Assembly (NCBI GenBank): GCA_030533445.1
Contig: CM060080.1
Span: 21,095,377 to 21,159,376 of the forward strand
DNA length: 64,000 nt
Reading direction: 5' to 3'
Origin: Cyprinodon diabolis
Taxonomy: Eukaryota; Chordata; Actinopteri; Cyprinodontiformes; Cyprinodontidae
Shown: in pieces, positions 1-12,719 of the stretch
How the letters are laid out: every line of letters begins with the position of its first letter
Position numbering within the stretch: position 1 is the first letter of the stretch
Notes under the pieces: model-generated
Told to the model about the DNA's origin: nothing
Seen by the model: the letters and a program-made list of their open reading frames with translations, nothing else
Databases searched by the model: none
Program-made: the position numbers and the translations under genes

Positions 1-768
1 TAGGTAGATACCTGTCAGAGGTGGTGGCTACCTGTTTGAATAGGTGGTCACTTCTCAGAATAGGTGGTCACCTCTCAGAATAGGTGGTCACCTGTCAGAA
101 TAGATGGTTACCTGTCAGCTTGAATGGTTACCTGTCAGTATAGGTGGTCACCTGTCAGAATAGGTGGTCACCTATCAGAATAGGTGGTCACCTGTCAGAT
201 TATATGGTCACCTGTCAGATTAGATGGTGATCTGTCAGAATAGGTGGTCATCTGTCAGAATAGGTGGTCACCTCTCAGAATAGGTGGTCACCTCTCAGAA
301 TAGGTGGTCACCTCTCAGAATAGGTGGTCACCTGTCAGAATAGATGGTTACCTGTCAGATTGAATGGTTACCTGTCAGATTGAGTGGTTACCTGTCAGAT
401 TGAATGGTTACCTGTCAGTATAGGTGGTCACCTGTCAGTATAGGTGGTCACTTCTCAGAATAGGTGGTCACCTCTCAGAATAGGTGGTCACCTCTCAGAA
501 TAGATGGTTACCTGTCAGATTGAATGGTTACCTGTCAGTATAGGTGGTCACCTGTCAGAATAGGTGGTCACCTGTCAGAATAGGTGGTCACCTGTCAGAT
601 TAGATGGTCACCTGTCAGATTAGATGGTCATCTGTCAGATTAGATGGTCATCTGTCAGAATAAATGGTCACTTGTCAGAATAGGTGGCCTCCTGTCAGAT
701 TAGATGGTCACCTGTCAGAATAAGTGGTTACCTGTCAGAATAGGCATTCACCAGTCAGATTAGGTTGC
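1..768. repeat. 20-bp minisatellite, about 38 units, truncated by the window edge
   Basis: The consensus is TAGGTGGTCACCTGTCAGAA with strict 20-bp periodicity. Variants (tagatggtta, tgaatggtta, cctctcagaa) recur in the same order, so units 41-240 resemble units 441-640 and indicate a 400-bp secondary duplication. The last units (741-780) decay. The array lies in rab11fip5 intron 1 or just upstream of the gene, depending on where exon 1 is. Confidence 0.95.
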
Positions 769-780
769 TACTTTTGGGTC

Positions 781-3700
781 ATATATTAAACAATACTTTA
801 CAAATTTTAAATTTAAAGGACGCAGTTTTATAAGCTAAAATCTGTTAAAAAAAAAAAGTAAGACTATTTGCAAGGCGCTGAATGCATTCATTTTTCATGC
901 AATATTTTCATTGAATAGACATAAAAGATTTTAATCTCTGTATAAACACTGAAAATGTGGTGTCAAAGCAAAAAGATGTCTACATAATGAAGAATATGTA
1001 GTTGGAAAGGGGTTAGGCTTAAACAAATAGACTAACAAACAATGACATTCCACACCTTTTGTTCAAATAAAATTTGTATTGGGCATATGGGCAAAAAAAG
1101 CCCAGTTTTCAACCTATTAATCTTAGTAAAATAAGACAAGGGCCAAATGTTAAGTGCCAGAAACGAAAAAAACAAAAAAAACAACAACAGATGTCTTCTT
1201 TATGCAAGGTTGATTTCAAAATGTTTTTTATAATATTTTGTTTTTAACTTTACAGACCATAAAGAGTGAAACTGATACCATCAGAAAAATGTTGTCTAAT
1301 TTATTGCAATGTAAATATATGCTTTGTGTTATACAATTAGGGACAGTAAAGTGTGTTCAGAAAGGATGTAAAACTATGTTCCATGGGCATGTTAGGGTTT
1401 GTTATAAGATTATTTTCAGCCTTATAGGCTTTCGGTATAAGTCAAAGCAGAACAAATATGAATAGAGTTATTGGAGATGATAACATTACATATTGAAAGC
1501 TAAGGGTTGACTTTAATTTAAGTGCATTTTATCTTTAAAATGATGAACTCTGATTTTTTTTTAGAGCCTGATCTTTCTTTTATATTCAAGGAACCATAAT
1601 GGAGTAAATGAGTGAATATTTTATCTATCAAAGCTGAGTTTGAAATTTAGAGATAAAGAACTTCAATGTAAGCTTCTCCGATTCTGACATGTTTTTTCTC
1701 TCCTGGATTTATTGCTCCCTGTAGTTGTACTTCCCGAGGCTTTATTAAATGTTTGCGGATATGGAAATAATCATTTTGCTTATTCAACTCAAGTCACGAT
1801 TCTAATTACTTTATACAGATTGACAAAAATAAACCAACTGGAAATTAGATTTTATTTTTTTATTATATTATATTATATTATTATATTACATTCTAAGTTT
1901 TGGTGATTAATCAATTCTTACTTTTGCATTACCAGTGTTCACTGTATTCTGTAGAGGACTGGATATGACAATAAAATTGATACCTGCACTATGAAAAACT
2001 ACAGAAATGTGATTTCTTTTGCTACATTGAGATGCAACAGTGGCTCTGAGCTATTTGATGGTTATGAATTATAAAAGTCTAAAATTTCACTATTGTTTTT
2101 AACTGCTCCTGCAAGCCTTTTCTATAAATAGATGTGGATGGTATACTGAGAAGTAGATGTTGTATTATTATTACACAAATACTCTACTTCAGTACATTAG
2201 TTCATGCATTGTATGTCAGTGTTTGCCTGACAGTAGCTTAAAGCTTCGATTTAGTGCAGGGCAATGAAATAATTGGATTATTTTAATGAGGAACAGAAAA
2301 TGATATAATAATGGTTGGCCATGAAATTCGTTAACACAGGCAATACATGTACTTTATTGGTCTTTACATGAAAACACTATTTTTTTAAAGAATTCAATAA
2401 GATAGAGAAAAGCTTGCAACCAGTGTTTAAAACTTGGTTTACAAAATGTCATGTTTTTAATTTTTGGGTATAATTTGTACATATTTGCTGCTAAAAAATG
2501 AGTGTTAGCTTTCACGTATTGACTGTAGTACAATGATTGTTCTTGTTTTCCTGCAAGATTTATAATACTTCTTTTATCCTATAAACATTTAAGGCTTTTG
2601 GTTAAAAATGAGAAATTCTTATAGTACCACAGGGTTTTTTAAAGAGTTGATAATTGATATTTTGCACTTTACAGCTGGTTTAACAGGACAGTAAAAGGCT
2701 TTACTATGCTTTGGCTTTTCCTGTATTTCTTTTTAAACCATGTCAATGATTTTGGTCTTTCACATGTTGCACTGTTGTGATTTTAGTCCTTTAAATGAGC
2801 TTTCTGTCTCTGTCTGGTACTGTTTTTTGGGAGCAGGGGATACTTATCGCCATTTTCTGTATTTTGATTATGATTTAATGAGATGAAAGTGTTGATGTGA
2901 TTTTTAATAATTGTCTACCAGCAGGAGGTTGCTTGGAGCTGTTATGGGTTGATCAGAGGTAATCTGTAATATTCTAAAGGTTGGTGAGAGAAGCAAAGAG
3001 CACCTTGACAGATTTTTACTTATGTAAAGGTAAACCTTTTTCTATCCAAGAAATTACCTAAATAAAATTTGAAAAAACGTATTTGGTAAAAAGGCCAATC
3101 CAGTACTAATTGAACTTATTGTTCATTTTAATGTTTCTCAAAAATATAAAATACTGTACAAATCATGATGTGTTTCAGACTAATTTAAAGATGGATTGCA
3201 AAATAACAACTGCAGAGAGAAATGCATTATCAAATCAATGTTTTTCTCAATGTAAACCTTATGAATCAGCTTTTAATGTATACATAAAACTATAAATCAC
3301 ATTTAATGACAATATATTCTGTTTACTACTTTCTCACTTGACCTCCAGTTTCAGCTGCAGGTCCAGAAAATACAAAGTAGCTTTCGAACAACAAAGCTTC
3401 TTTACAAACAAGAAGTCTTACTTTAATAAAGCCTGTAAGTGCTTGAAGTAAAGCAGTTGGTACCAAACCATTCTTGCACAATAACTTAGACTTCTTTATT
3501 TGTCATTTTGTATGCACAGAGTGCATACAGAACGAAAATGTGTTACATACAGCTTAACTGTTTAGTTTGCATGAGAGTTTTCATGCCCCACCAACCCCAG
3601 ACCAACCATTTTAACAAACTAATTTAATGATCTATAATGCCTTTAAATCACACAATTACTATCTTTAAAGTGGAATTTATTTAAGTTTAACTGGTCCTTT

Positions 3701-4820
3701 AACTGTATAACAGCTGTATTCAGCATTGCTATAAATACATTAGAAAAAAAACTTCCAACAAAACTCACAAAAGGGTTTTTTTTATTCAATTTATTTCTAC
3801 CACACCCCCTGAAAGCACACTGTTGCTTGTCTTCAGGAGGTATGCACCAACTTTGTGAACCAAGAAGTAAAAAAATTTAAAACTACATGTAAAAAGTACC
3901 AGTGCAGTTGAACGCTTTTCAAGAAATGTTGCTGATCAACTTTGGTCATAAAAAAACAGCTGATCCAATTGGTAATATACATAAATGGTCTAATTAAACG
4001 AACTTTATAATTCCTCAATTAATCCATTACTTTGTTCTTTTTCAGATAAAGGCATTAGAAAAATCTTGCTTTTATGGGCTGCTTTAAAAGAAAGAAAAGT
4101 TTTACTGTTCTTCTATGAGTTTTTCTGATTTATGTCGAATTTAGAAAAGGATGTTTTTTTTAATCTTCGAGCTTGAAGAAAATTAATGGTGAGAACTAAT
4201 ACGTAAGATTATGTGGTTAAGGTAAACAACACTGGACATGGTAATACCAGAACAGTAATGATGGAGTGTATCTTCTTTGGTGCAGACAGAGCATTTGCAC
4301 AGCAGAGTATGATACAGAGTCATTTTATCATTAAATTATTGCTTGCAATGGCACTGGTGATCAGATTTTATAGATATGTGAAAGCATTATGATGCTTACT
4401 ATGGTGGACAATAATATAAACTGCTAACAGTCGACTAAATACAAGTCTTTCTAACACTTTAACGGAAGACTAACTTATAAATGGGTTGTTGTTGATATGG
4501 CATATGGTCCTAAACTGTTTGGTTAACCCCCTTGGTCAAAGATAAAACAGCAGATGGTTTGTCGTGACTGGAGGTATTTTTTTGTGCTGAATTACTGGTG
4601 TAGAAACTGATTACTGGAAAGGTGGGCGTTGAGTGAATTCCCCTGTAGGGTCTGCTAGGAGGAAGCTAAGAACAGCCTGATCAAAACGTGTTGCAAAGCA
4701 AAGTGAGTTCTGTGGTATATTTCAAGATTTAAAGGTGGATCATGAATCAGTATTTATGTAACACAATACCTATTTTTCTTGTAATCATGCACTTAGAATA
4801 TTGTAAGGAACGTATACGGG
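781..4820. other. AT-rich intronic DNA, no gene seen
   Basis: I see no coding exon or recognisable repeat here. Short open frames (for example 1238-1465 and 3110-3295) have AT-driven composition and no family resemblance. The stretch is taken as rab11fip5 intron 1. Confidence 0.5.
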
Positions 4821-4829
4821 GTTGTGTAT

Positions 4830-5640
4830 TTGTATTCTTCATTGTGGAACATTTAACTCAAAGCTGCAAGGATGCATCTGCTCCAGTTTTAGCATTTTCC
4901 AGCAGGTTTCCTTCCAGGTTCGCCCTTTATTTAGCTCAATCCGACTAAAAATTATGCCAATCTTTCCTGTCCCTGCTAAAGAAAATCTTCTCAGAGACAT
5001 AATGGCGCCATTTTTGACTGTAGAGATGATGTTTTCAAGGAGCATTGGTAAGGTTCATTTTCCACTACAAACTGTTTTGATAAATTCCAGTCCCATCTGT
5101 CCAGAACACCTCCTACCACATTTCTTTTTCTTTTTTTCTATGAAAAATGTCTTTGTTCTTTTCAAACCGTTCAGTGTGGCCTGTGTTAGTCAGAGTTGTC
5201 CTGTCAGTATGTTCTTCCATACATTTGGGTTATTAGTGACGTCTTGGCTTCTTCTCTGATTATTTCAGGTGGACATCCATTTTTGGAACATCTTTTCTAA
5301 GTCAAGATCATGAATTCAACTATCCTCTTCCCTAATAAGAGTACATAGGACAGTAGATATATTCTTACATCCGTTTGGAATTTATGCACAACTATCTGTG
5401 ATTCAAAGAAAATAAGAGGTCTGAATAGTTTTCAGAAACAATGTATACTTCAGATTTGGCATATACCTTTTTTTCTTTGCATATCTGTCTCCTTCGTCCA
5501 TGCCCTGCGCCATCATGTTAGGCACACCCGTGATGTTGCATAAGACCTTTGTAAGTGAACATCTGTTTGCAGAGCGTGTGTCTGTGTGCATCCAAATCAA
5601 TCCCATGCTGCCAATGAAGGACAGCCTTTTAGAACCTTTA
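4830..5640. repeat. possible degraded Tc1-like element
   Basis: Phrases such as 'ggcttcttctctgatta...aggtggaca' (5243-5275) resemble the interior of a common fish Tc1-like family. Composition is less AT-rich than the surroundings. No transposase frame or terminal repeats are recognisable. Confidence 0.3.
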
Positions 5641-5764
5641 TTCTGGACAAACTGCTGTAGATCCTAATGGAAAGAGTAGGTTACATAAGCATGTGGCCTA
5701 AAAAAAATCCGCCTAGATGATATGAATGTACCTCTGCTTTTTGTAATGTTATATTACAGTATAT

Positions 5765-6030
5765 TAAGTTGGGCTGAAACATTTAATTGAATTAATTGTG
5801 ATTAACCAATTATTGAAATAATTGCCAACTAATTTAATAATCGATTATCGTTAACTGTATAGATACTGTTAAACCTGCCTTTAGCTGACATAGCAACCCA
5901 CTTAGAGCATTAATTATATCAAAATTGTAAAAAAACACAAATATAAAAACCTGTTGCATTTAAAATAAAAAACAAATGTTTTGTCTGTCAATATGCTCTA
6001 TCCAGAACTCCTCAAGTGTAAAAAAAAATT
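5765..6030. repeat. degraded AT-rich MITE (gggctgaaac...atcgatta family), copy 1
   Basis: It starts 'gggctgaaacattt' and contains 'taatcgattatcg' and 'ctgtcaatatgctctatcc'. The same words recur at 23985-24290, 25440-25660, 51470-51625 and 54170-54415, so this is a dispersed family. Terminal repeats are too worn to set exact ends. Confidence 0.5.
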
Positions 6031-6367
6031 TGTTTTAACTGGTTTAATTTAATAAAAAACAATCTTCTTTAAAGTAGCACTAGACATCTTCTAGGCATGC
6101 GAGTAAAACTAGCAGCAGTTCAGTGGACAGGATGAATGAACGGTAGCCGGCGCGCATTAAATGTTACTAAGCAACATTTAACTGGTCTTGTTGTGTAATA
6201 GCTTTTAGAACCCTGAAGGATTAAGCTTACTTTAATAGGCCTAATCCCAGTGCATCTGCACATCATTTTCACAAAGTTTCTTTGAAGGTGGGACCTTGTT
6301 AAATACATTGCTAGCTTATTTAGTTTCCGTTTGGGATTAATAAAACATTTTTCAAATTTGAATGAAT

Positions 6368-7025
6368 TATATTATCTCAACCTCTACTGCTGAGCTGTTG
6401 ATGACCAGTGGAGCGTGGTTAGGCCGGTTCTTCCTGAAGCCGACGATCATCTCCTTCATCTTCTCCACGTTCAGGACAAGGCTGTTTTCTCTACACCAGT
6501 CCACCAGCTGCTCCACCTCCTCTCTGTAGTCCAGGTCATTGTCTTCTCTGATGAGGCCCGCAACCGTGGTGTCATCTGCAAACTTCACGATGTGATTGGT
6601 GGTGAACCTGGTGACAAAGTCATGTGTCATTAGGGTGAACAGCAGGGGGCTCAAGACGCAGCTCTGAGGGAAGCCTGTGCTCAGGGTGATGACATCAGAG
6701 GTGTTTTGTCCAATCTGGACTGACTGAGGTCTGTTTGTGAGGAAGTCTCGCAGCCAATTTCATATCATATCAGATGCTGTGGGATGATGGTGTTGAAAGC
6801 TGAAGTGAAGTCCAGGAACGGCATCTGCACACAGGTGTTCTCCTCCAGGTGTGCCAGGCTCCGGTGGAGAGTGGAGGAGATGGCGCCCTCACTGGAGACG
6901 ATGTGTTCTTTAACCAGCCTTTCAAAGCACTTCATCATGATGGGAGTCAGTGCTACAGGCTGGTAGTCATTAAAGGAGGTGACTTAAGGCTTCTTTGGGA
7001 CTGGAACTTTGGGACATGCTAGTAC
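6368..7025 (-). mobile_element. L2/CR1-type LINE reverse transcriptase fragment
   Basis: On the - strand the region reads [18 protein letters not shown], then a broken TSAFNTIIP stretch, [13 protein letters not shown] and the catalytic motif [12 protein letters not shown] (FADD near 6571-6582), followed by [19 protein letters not shown]. These are reverse transcriptase blocks of the L2/CR1 (Jockey-type) LINEs of fish. Frame breaks near 6655-6780 and truncation at both ends show a dead copy. Confidence 0.85.
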
Positions 7026-7871
7026 TATGCTTTAGCAAATGGAGCTGCATGAAAACGTGTCCACCTGAGCAAGATATGAGTTTAAGGAGGACTGTAGCTC
7101 TAGGTTTAGAAACTGCCTATTAATGTTGTTTTTTTCAGAAATGTGTTACTTTTTTAACCTTTTTAACCTTAAAGCTGTCTGGAAGCTAACAGGATATGTG
7201 TCGCTTTTGACACGGGTTAAAAAGGTTCTGAGACTATTAGAGGGTTTCATGGGACGCATGAACATATTCTAGAACATACTGTATTAAAAAAATGTAACTT
7301 ATGTCACTTCACTTTAAAGCTTTAGTTTTTTAAGCATATATTACTAGTATCAGCATGTGGAACAAAAATATCTTAATCTTCTTGTAACTGTCCTTTTTAT
7401 TTATATTGACTTAAAGGACAGTCATTTATAGAAACATGAACCTGATCCCTAATGTGTATGCAGGTGCATGCTTTTCGAATGCCGGTGTGTAAGAATGTGT
7501 GAGATTGTAGTAAAGTTTGAGCTGTGGTCAGAGACCATCACATCCAGATGTGGAATGTGCTGTGAATCTCCCGTTCTGTCTGCTTCACTCATGGTGTACG
7601 GTCTAAAAGAAAGTCCTGAGTCAAATTCACAACCTTCCTTGGGTGTTGGCCTAAAAAAAGAAGGTAATTAAAATTTTGCATTAGGTAACAGTAACACTAT
7701 AGAAGTAGGCCATTAATGATGACCTTGCTTTTTTCTTTTAAGGATCATATTACTTTTAATATCTAAGTAAAATTCCACTCTGATAAGAATTTAAGCTGTT
7801 GTTTTTGTCCAGTGAATATATTTATTTTCTTAAACAAGACGTTTTTTAAACAAATTTGTAAATACATTTAA
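7026..7871. other. intronic DNA, nothing recognised
   Basis: AT-rich sequence between the LINE fragment and a hAT MITE. I see no coding or repeat signal. Confidence 0.45.
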
Positions 7872-7879
7872 GTTAGAAG

Positions 7880-9227
7880 TAGTGTTGCATCGATACCTGT
7901 ATCGGACAGGGCCCTGATACTGCACTAAAATGGTGGTATCGGTATCGGCGATTACCAATAAATAGGGCACCGATACCATTTTGACAGCCAAAAGTTTTAA
8001 AGGTAGGCAGCAGCTTGACAAAGCCATGATGGTGTCGTGGAAAAATCCCTCCAACGACTTAAAATTGGAGCTAGGTTTTGTAAAAATTCAAAGTTCTTAA
8101 AAGGCAGAAAAGTCTTCAAACAATGATCCAAAAAATCAGGCAGAAGCTGCTGAATTCCAGGTCCAATGTGATTTATTGCAAAATACAAAGAATCACACAC
8201 GAGTTGACTGCCGGCAGGCAACTGAACAAATGATGAAAAATGGCCCTCCTTTATACACTTCTTGGGGCTTGTGGACTCCTCCCACAAGCCCCCTCCTTTT
8301 TTTCATTATTCTAGGTACTTTTTCTTCAGGTAAAACAGATTATTTTTATCTTACCGGTGGAAAACCCCTTTCAAGGCATTTTTTAATATATTTAATCAAC
8401 AGTCTTTGTTACAGGTTATGGAGACATTTCTTTGCAAATCATGATGACATATATTGTCATTAAATCAAAAACACATCATTTTCCTAATTATTAATCTTTC
8501 AAAACAAAGCTTTCATCCAATGTAACTTATGATTATAACATTTCTTTGAGAACGGTCTTACAGGTGATGATGACATCTGGTGCACTTAAATCAGAAACAT
8601 ATGGCAATTTCAATCAATAATATGTCAAAACTAAGCCTTTCTTCCAATGTGATCTAAGATCATAACATTACTTCAACCCAGGTCAGCATAACCCTGGTGT
8701 TCCATGTCCCAGTAAAACATCACCTTTTCTGTGACCAATACTGCACAGTGTGTTTTGAAGATGACAACTCAATTCATCACAATTGGTTTAGCTGAGCTGT
8801 GCAACCTTGATATGACAAATAACTCATTTTAATGAGTGTGCCTTCTTCACTAGAAAGGCCCATCCATGTATCTCTGCAGCATTCCCAATCTTGGATTCAA
8901 CCCAATACCTGCTTTTAACTGGATCCCAATCTTCAAAAGGCCAGGTGCAGAGTCATACACACACTGCTTCTCTATTTCTCCCTTTGGCCTCCATAAATGT
9001 TCTTATGACAACAACTCTTTAAACATTTATAAACATTTATTTCTGTTTTATTCTAATCATTGGTGCAGATTAATACACTACAATGGCAATTATTTTATAT
9101 ACATATAGTATGCAGTTCTTCGTATATACACACACACATGAATTTCAAACAGATGGTATCGGTATCTGCCGATACTGCACACCCAGGTATCAGTATCGGG
9201 GCAAAAAATGGAATCAGTGCAACACTA
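7880..9227. mobile_element. non-autonomous hAT element (TAGTGTTGCA family), split by a solo LTR
   Basis: The termini TAGTGTTGCATCGATACC and ...CAACACTA are inverted repeats, flanked by a perfect 8-bp target duplication GTTAGAAG (7872-7879 and 9228-9235), the hAT hallmark. The outer arms carry repeated GGTATCGGTATCGG. Without the inserted LTR and its 4-bp duplication the element is about 294 bp, similar to its sister copy at 27742-28075 (334 bp). Confidence 0.9.
8033..9082 (-). mobile_element. solo LTR (endogenous retrovirus or LTR retrotransposon) inside the hAT element
   Basis: A 1050-bp block interrupts the hAT sequence and is bounded by TG and CA on the + strand (so also on the - strand), with a 4-bp duplication ATGG (8029-8032 and 9083-9086). 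Read on the - strand it has the LTR layout: a long U3, a TATAAA box (8250-8255), a short R with AATAAA (8172-8177) and a U5 ending in CA at 8033. No internal retroviral genes, primer-binding site or second LTR is present, so only the recombined LTR remains. Confidence 0.8.
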
Positions 9228-9589
9228 GTTAGAAGTAAAACACAAACCGTTACCAGGAACTTTACATATTTGCACAAGAAAACCTCTTAATCTCTCATCT
9301 TCAGTAGATATTCGTCACCACTGGTATTTTAGAAAGTAGCTTTAAGAGTTTTAACACTGTAAGTGTGTATTTGATGCTGCTTCGGACACCTCATTAGCTG
9401 TGTTTAATATAGAATTTGCTTGTAGGAGATGCTTAAGACAGAATGAAATGTAAACTTTTTGATCATGTCATTTTTTCACATTGACATTTTTAAATGCAGA
9501 GCTCTGTAGCACAGACTGCTCATGTTGTCACTCAAATGTCCAGAGATGTTGTGATGCAACTTTTTCATTGCAGATAGAATTCCAATATT

Positions 9590-10260
9590 GCAGTTCTGAG
9601 TATTAATCAATACTGATATTGACCCAATATGATATCTGCACCGGTCATACACACTTTTATTATTCATTCTGTAGTGTTGCATGTTAGAAAAGGCCTAATC
9701 AAGGAATTTGAAGAGTCAACATCAGTAGATGACCCATGTATACTTAACAATAGGTTAAATAAACTTTTAACAGAAAGGGTTAGAATTGAAGTATGTCTAT
9801 CACAATTCCTATATTGGAAGAGATAGACCGATACATCTGCTGGCAAATATTTTTGGCTAAAATTTGTGTTTTTATTTTATTTTTTTTTATTTGTTTATTT
9901 GACTGATATGTGCATGTATTTATATTTCTCAATTTATTAGTGCACCAGCAGGCATTGCTTTAGATCACGTGAGGCACATGCACTGCCCCTCCCTGCATTT
10001 GATATCCTCTGTTAATGTTTTGTTGGATTCGATAATGGTTTTTTTATGCTTATATTAATACTTCTTTAACATTTGTTACCATTGTGTAAAGTTTATCATC
10101 TTAATGAAGGAGGAGAAAGCAACATTGCATAAGAAAATCAGCCCAAAATATCGGCTGTTATTGTGGGGGACTGATGTCAAAATAATATCGGGCTTAAAAA
10201 ATGTATTAAATAAATAAATAAAAAAGCTGTATCAGTAAAGCTCAAGTAATAAGCCAATGC
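9590..10260. repeat. degraded hAT-like MITE remnant(s)
   Basis: Near-terminal words 'agatagaccgatacatctgc' (9820-9840) and 'atatcggctgtta...atatcgggctt' (10145-10196) resemble the ends of a fish element with TATCGG-rich terminal repeats. Target duplications could not be found. Confidence 0.35.
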
Positions 10261-11640
10261 TTTGGTTTTATGTCAGGTTTTATTGCCAAATCGCATTTGC
10301 CAATACTGGAAATCTACAAGTACAGTAAAATACTTAAGGTTATGGTTGAAGAAATGTTATATTTTTGGATTATTTTACAGTCAATCTTTGATTTAGCCAC
10401 ATATGTGTCTAATCAATCTGCCTTTGGAAGAGAGGTTTGATATTTACCTTTTAGAAAAGCCTGATGGCTAACTTTTGTTATGCTACCTGCTTAGTATGGA
10501 TAAAAAAGGGAGCTATTTTAGCTGGAGGGTATCTCCTCTGTGGATCAGAGAGAGAGGAAGAACGGGAGGGGTTGTCATGATGGATTCGGGTGGAGTATTG
10601 TGATTTCCTGTTTTTTTTTTCCCTCTTTTAGATAGGAGAGCAGATATGGTGTCACGGTCTGCAGCTCCCTGGAATGGGATTGTTAACGACTGAATACGCC
10701 TGTCCAAACTGTCCCCCACAAATTCCAAAAATTGTTGCCGCACTCAGATTTTTGTGAGCGTTAAATCTGGTATTTATAACCTTTTATACACTGCAGCAGT
10801 TCAGCCTTGTGGGACTATGGTTTTTGTGTGGGATGCTGCTTTACTGATTCTTTTTGGAAACAAACTGCTCTGTATGTGGGCTGCTTTAGTCTCTGTAACA
10901 GGATTCAAGCCTCTTGTCTTTTATCTTGTGTTCACATTTTGTTATTGTCAGACTTACTCAGGCATCACATGACCCGCAGATGTACAGCCCTAAATAGAGC
11001 CTTAACTCGTGTGCATCAAAGGGGAAAATCGCTGAAGTGTCACATGTATGTTTTTAGGAAACAATTTCAAGTCTCACCAAGCGTTGTTTACATTTTTCTT
11101 GTAAAATTCAGCTCATTTCAAATAATTGAACTCTCTTTCTGAATGATTAGAATTCAGTATATTGTACACAGCTTCATAAAATCAAGAGATTAATAAAATA
11201 ACTATTTTGAGATTGCAGTGATTGAAATATTCCAGTTTAAAGGCTTTATTCTTATTATAGTGAATTAATTGAGCACAAAATAACAGAAATTAAAAATGCT
11301 AACTAAATTATTATCCCATGAAGTCTTGGTTTTTGAATTATCCTTAAAATAAACAAAAAGAAAAACAGGTTCCACTTAGAAACACTTGCATGCTGTCTGT
11401 TTCTTGCCTGCTAGTTGGAGGAGCTGCACTACCTGAGCCTTCCTCTGTGGGCTGTAGACACTGCCTCATGTCCCCTCTAGGGGTGTAAGAACTGCCAAAA
11501 TGCAAAATATACTAAAACATTTGGATACTCTCTGTCACTTGGACCACTTTGTTTTTCTGTGAGTACTTAAATTGTGGCCAAACAATGTTAAAAAACTGAT
11601 GCTTCTTCATTGTCCTTATAATAAACTGTTGGTACAATGA
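10261..11640. other. intronic DNA, nothing firm
   Basis: A GC-richer patch at 10510-10760 is open on the - strand for 76 codons (reading RQQFLEFVGDSLDRRIQSL), possibly a worn transposon fragment that I do not recognise. The remainder is AT-rich without signal. Confidence 0.35.
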
Positions 11641-12110
11641 GGTGAATTTGGTTTCATTATCATTGCAAACAAATTGTTTTTTGAATGAAAGTTTGATTAA
11701 GGTTGTTAAAATTGAAAAAAAGAAGCAATTTAGCATTGAAACTTTAAAAAACTGCTTAATCAGGAAAAAAAATATATATATATATATATTTTTTTTTTTT
11801 TCCTATCTTATTAAACTTTCATTTAATTTTTTTTTACAGCTTTTTTATTTTGAAATGTAATTCTAATTTTTTTCAGATTAAGTTTTATAAATTGCATTTT
11901 TCTAAATAAAAATGTAATTCTATTTACTTTAAACTCTGTAGAAACATTCGGTCTTGACCTAATAAAAATGTTGTTGCATCCATGCACACCAATGGAAACG
12001 CATCTTCGCTTCTCTAGAAGAAAGCAAATCCCCAGAAGTGAACGTGATGAGGAAAACACAATTTGGAAAGGAATGCTGTCCTTCAAACTCAATACGAATA
12101 TAAAATAAAA
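11640..12110. repeat. AT-rich dispersed repeat, copy 1
   Basis: It shares words with 14400-14640, 20100-20830, 47145-47350 and 49000-49330, for example 'gttgttgcatccatgcacaccaatggaaacgcat' split into matching pieces at 20703-20735. It includes a short (AT)n run at 11772-11790. The class is unknown. Confidence 0.4.
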
Positions 12111-12719
12111 TAAAATCTGGAATATAAAGTAAAAGAAAATACTGATAAATAAAGCAAAGTTACTCTCAAAACTTTATGATAAAGTTTTTATGCTTTCATT
12201 TTTGGATTGCATTATGTATTTTTTATTTACAATACATGTTCTTTGCTTGCAACAATCATTAATAAATAATAAGTACAAAATGGAAAAAAGTTCATATATT
12301 AACTCGTTGTAAAAACAACACATTAGCTGATTGTCAATATGGCAGGCAAACTAAACTTTTAAAAAAATGAAATGCATAAATGAACATTTTGTTTTGTTTA
12401 CCTCAATTACAATCAATTTATTTCATTTACCTCGCCACATTTTTTTATTAAATAAGAAAAAGATAAATTCTGTCTTAAAATACAAGTTTAGACATTATGT
12501 TGTAGAGCATTAGAAAGCTTTTGAAGCATTTAGATTAAGCCTGCTGTGATGCATCCAGATTCTTAACAAACACATGGAGACAGTGTACTGAAGCAGCAGA
12601 AGAAACGCTTAACTTCCTCGCTTTATATTCTCTAAGAATAGAAATGATCTCTTTAAAACCTTATTTAATATTTTTCTAAGTTACCATCAGGAAAATGTGT
12701 AATTATAGTGGCAATGAGT

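Noticed and set aside
1..768. CRISPR-like array of regular repeats
   Set aside because: The units are adjoining 20-mers with no spacers, there are no cas genes, and the DNA is eukaryotic. It is a minisatellite.
4822..5259. 145-codon ORF as a gene
   Set aside because: The region has words of a Tc1-like element and the peptide is a Phe/Ser-rich string without domain features.
8176..8463. 95-codon ORF as a protein
   Set aside because: It lies wholly inside the solo LTR and reads over the TATA region of the opposite strand.
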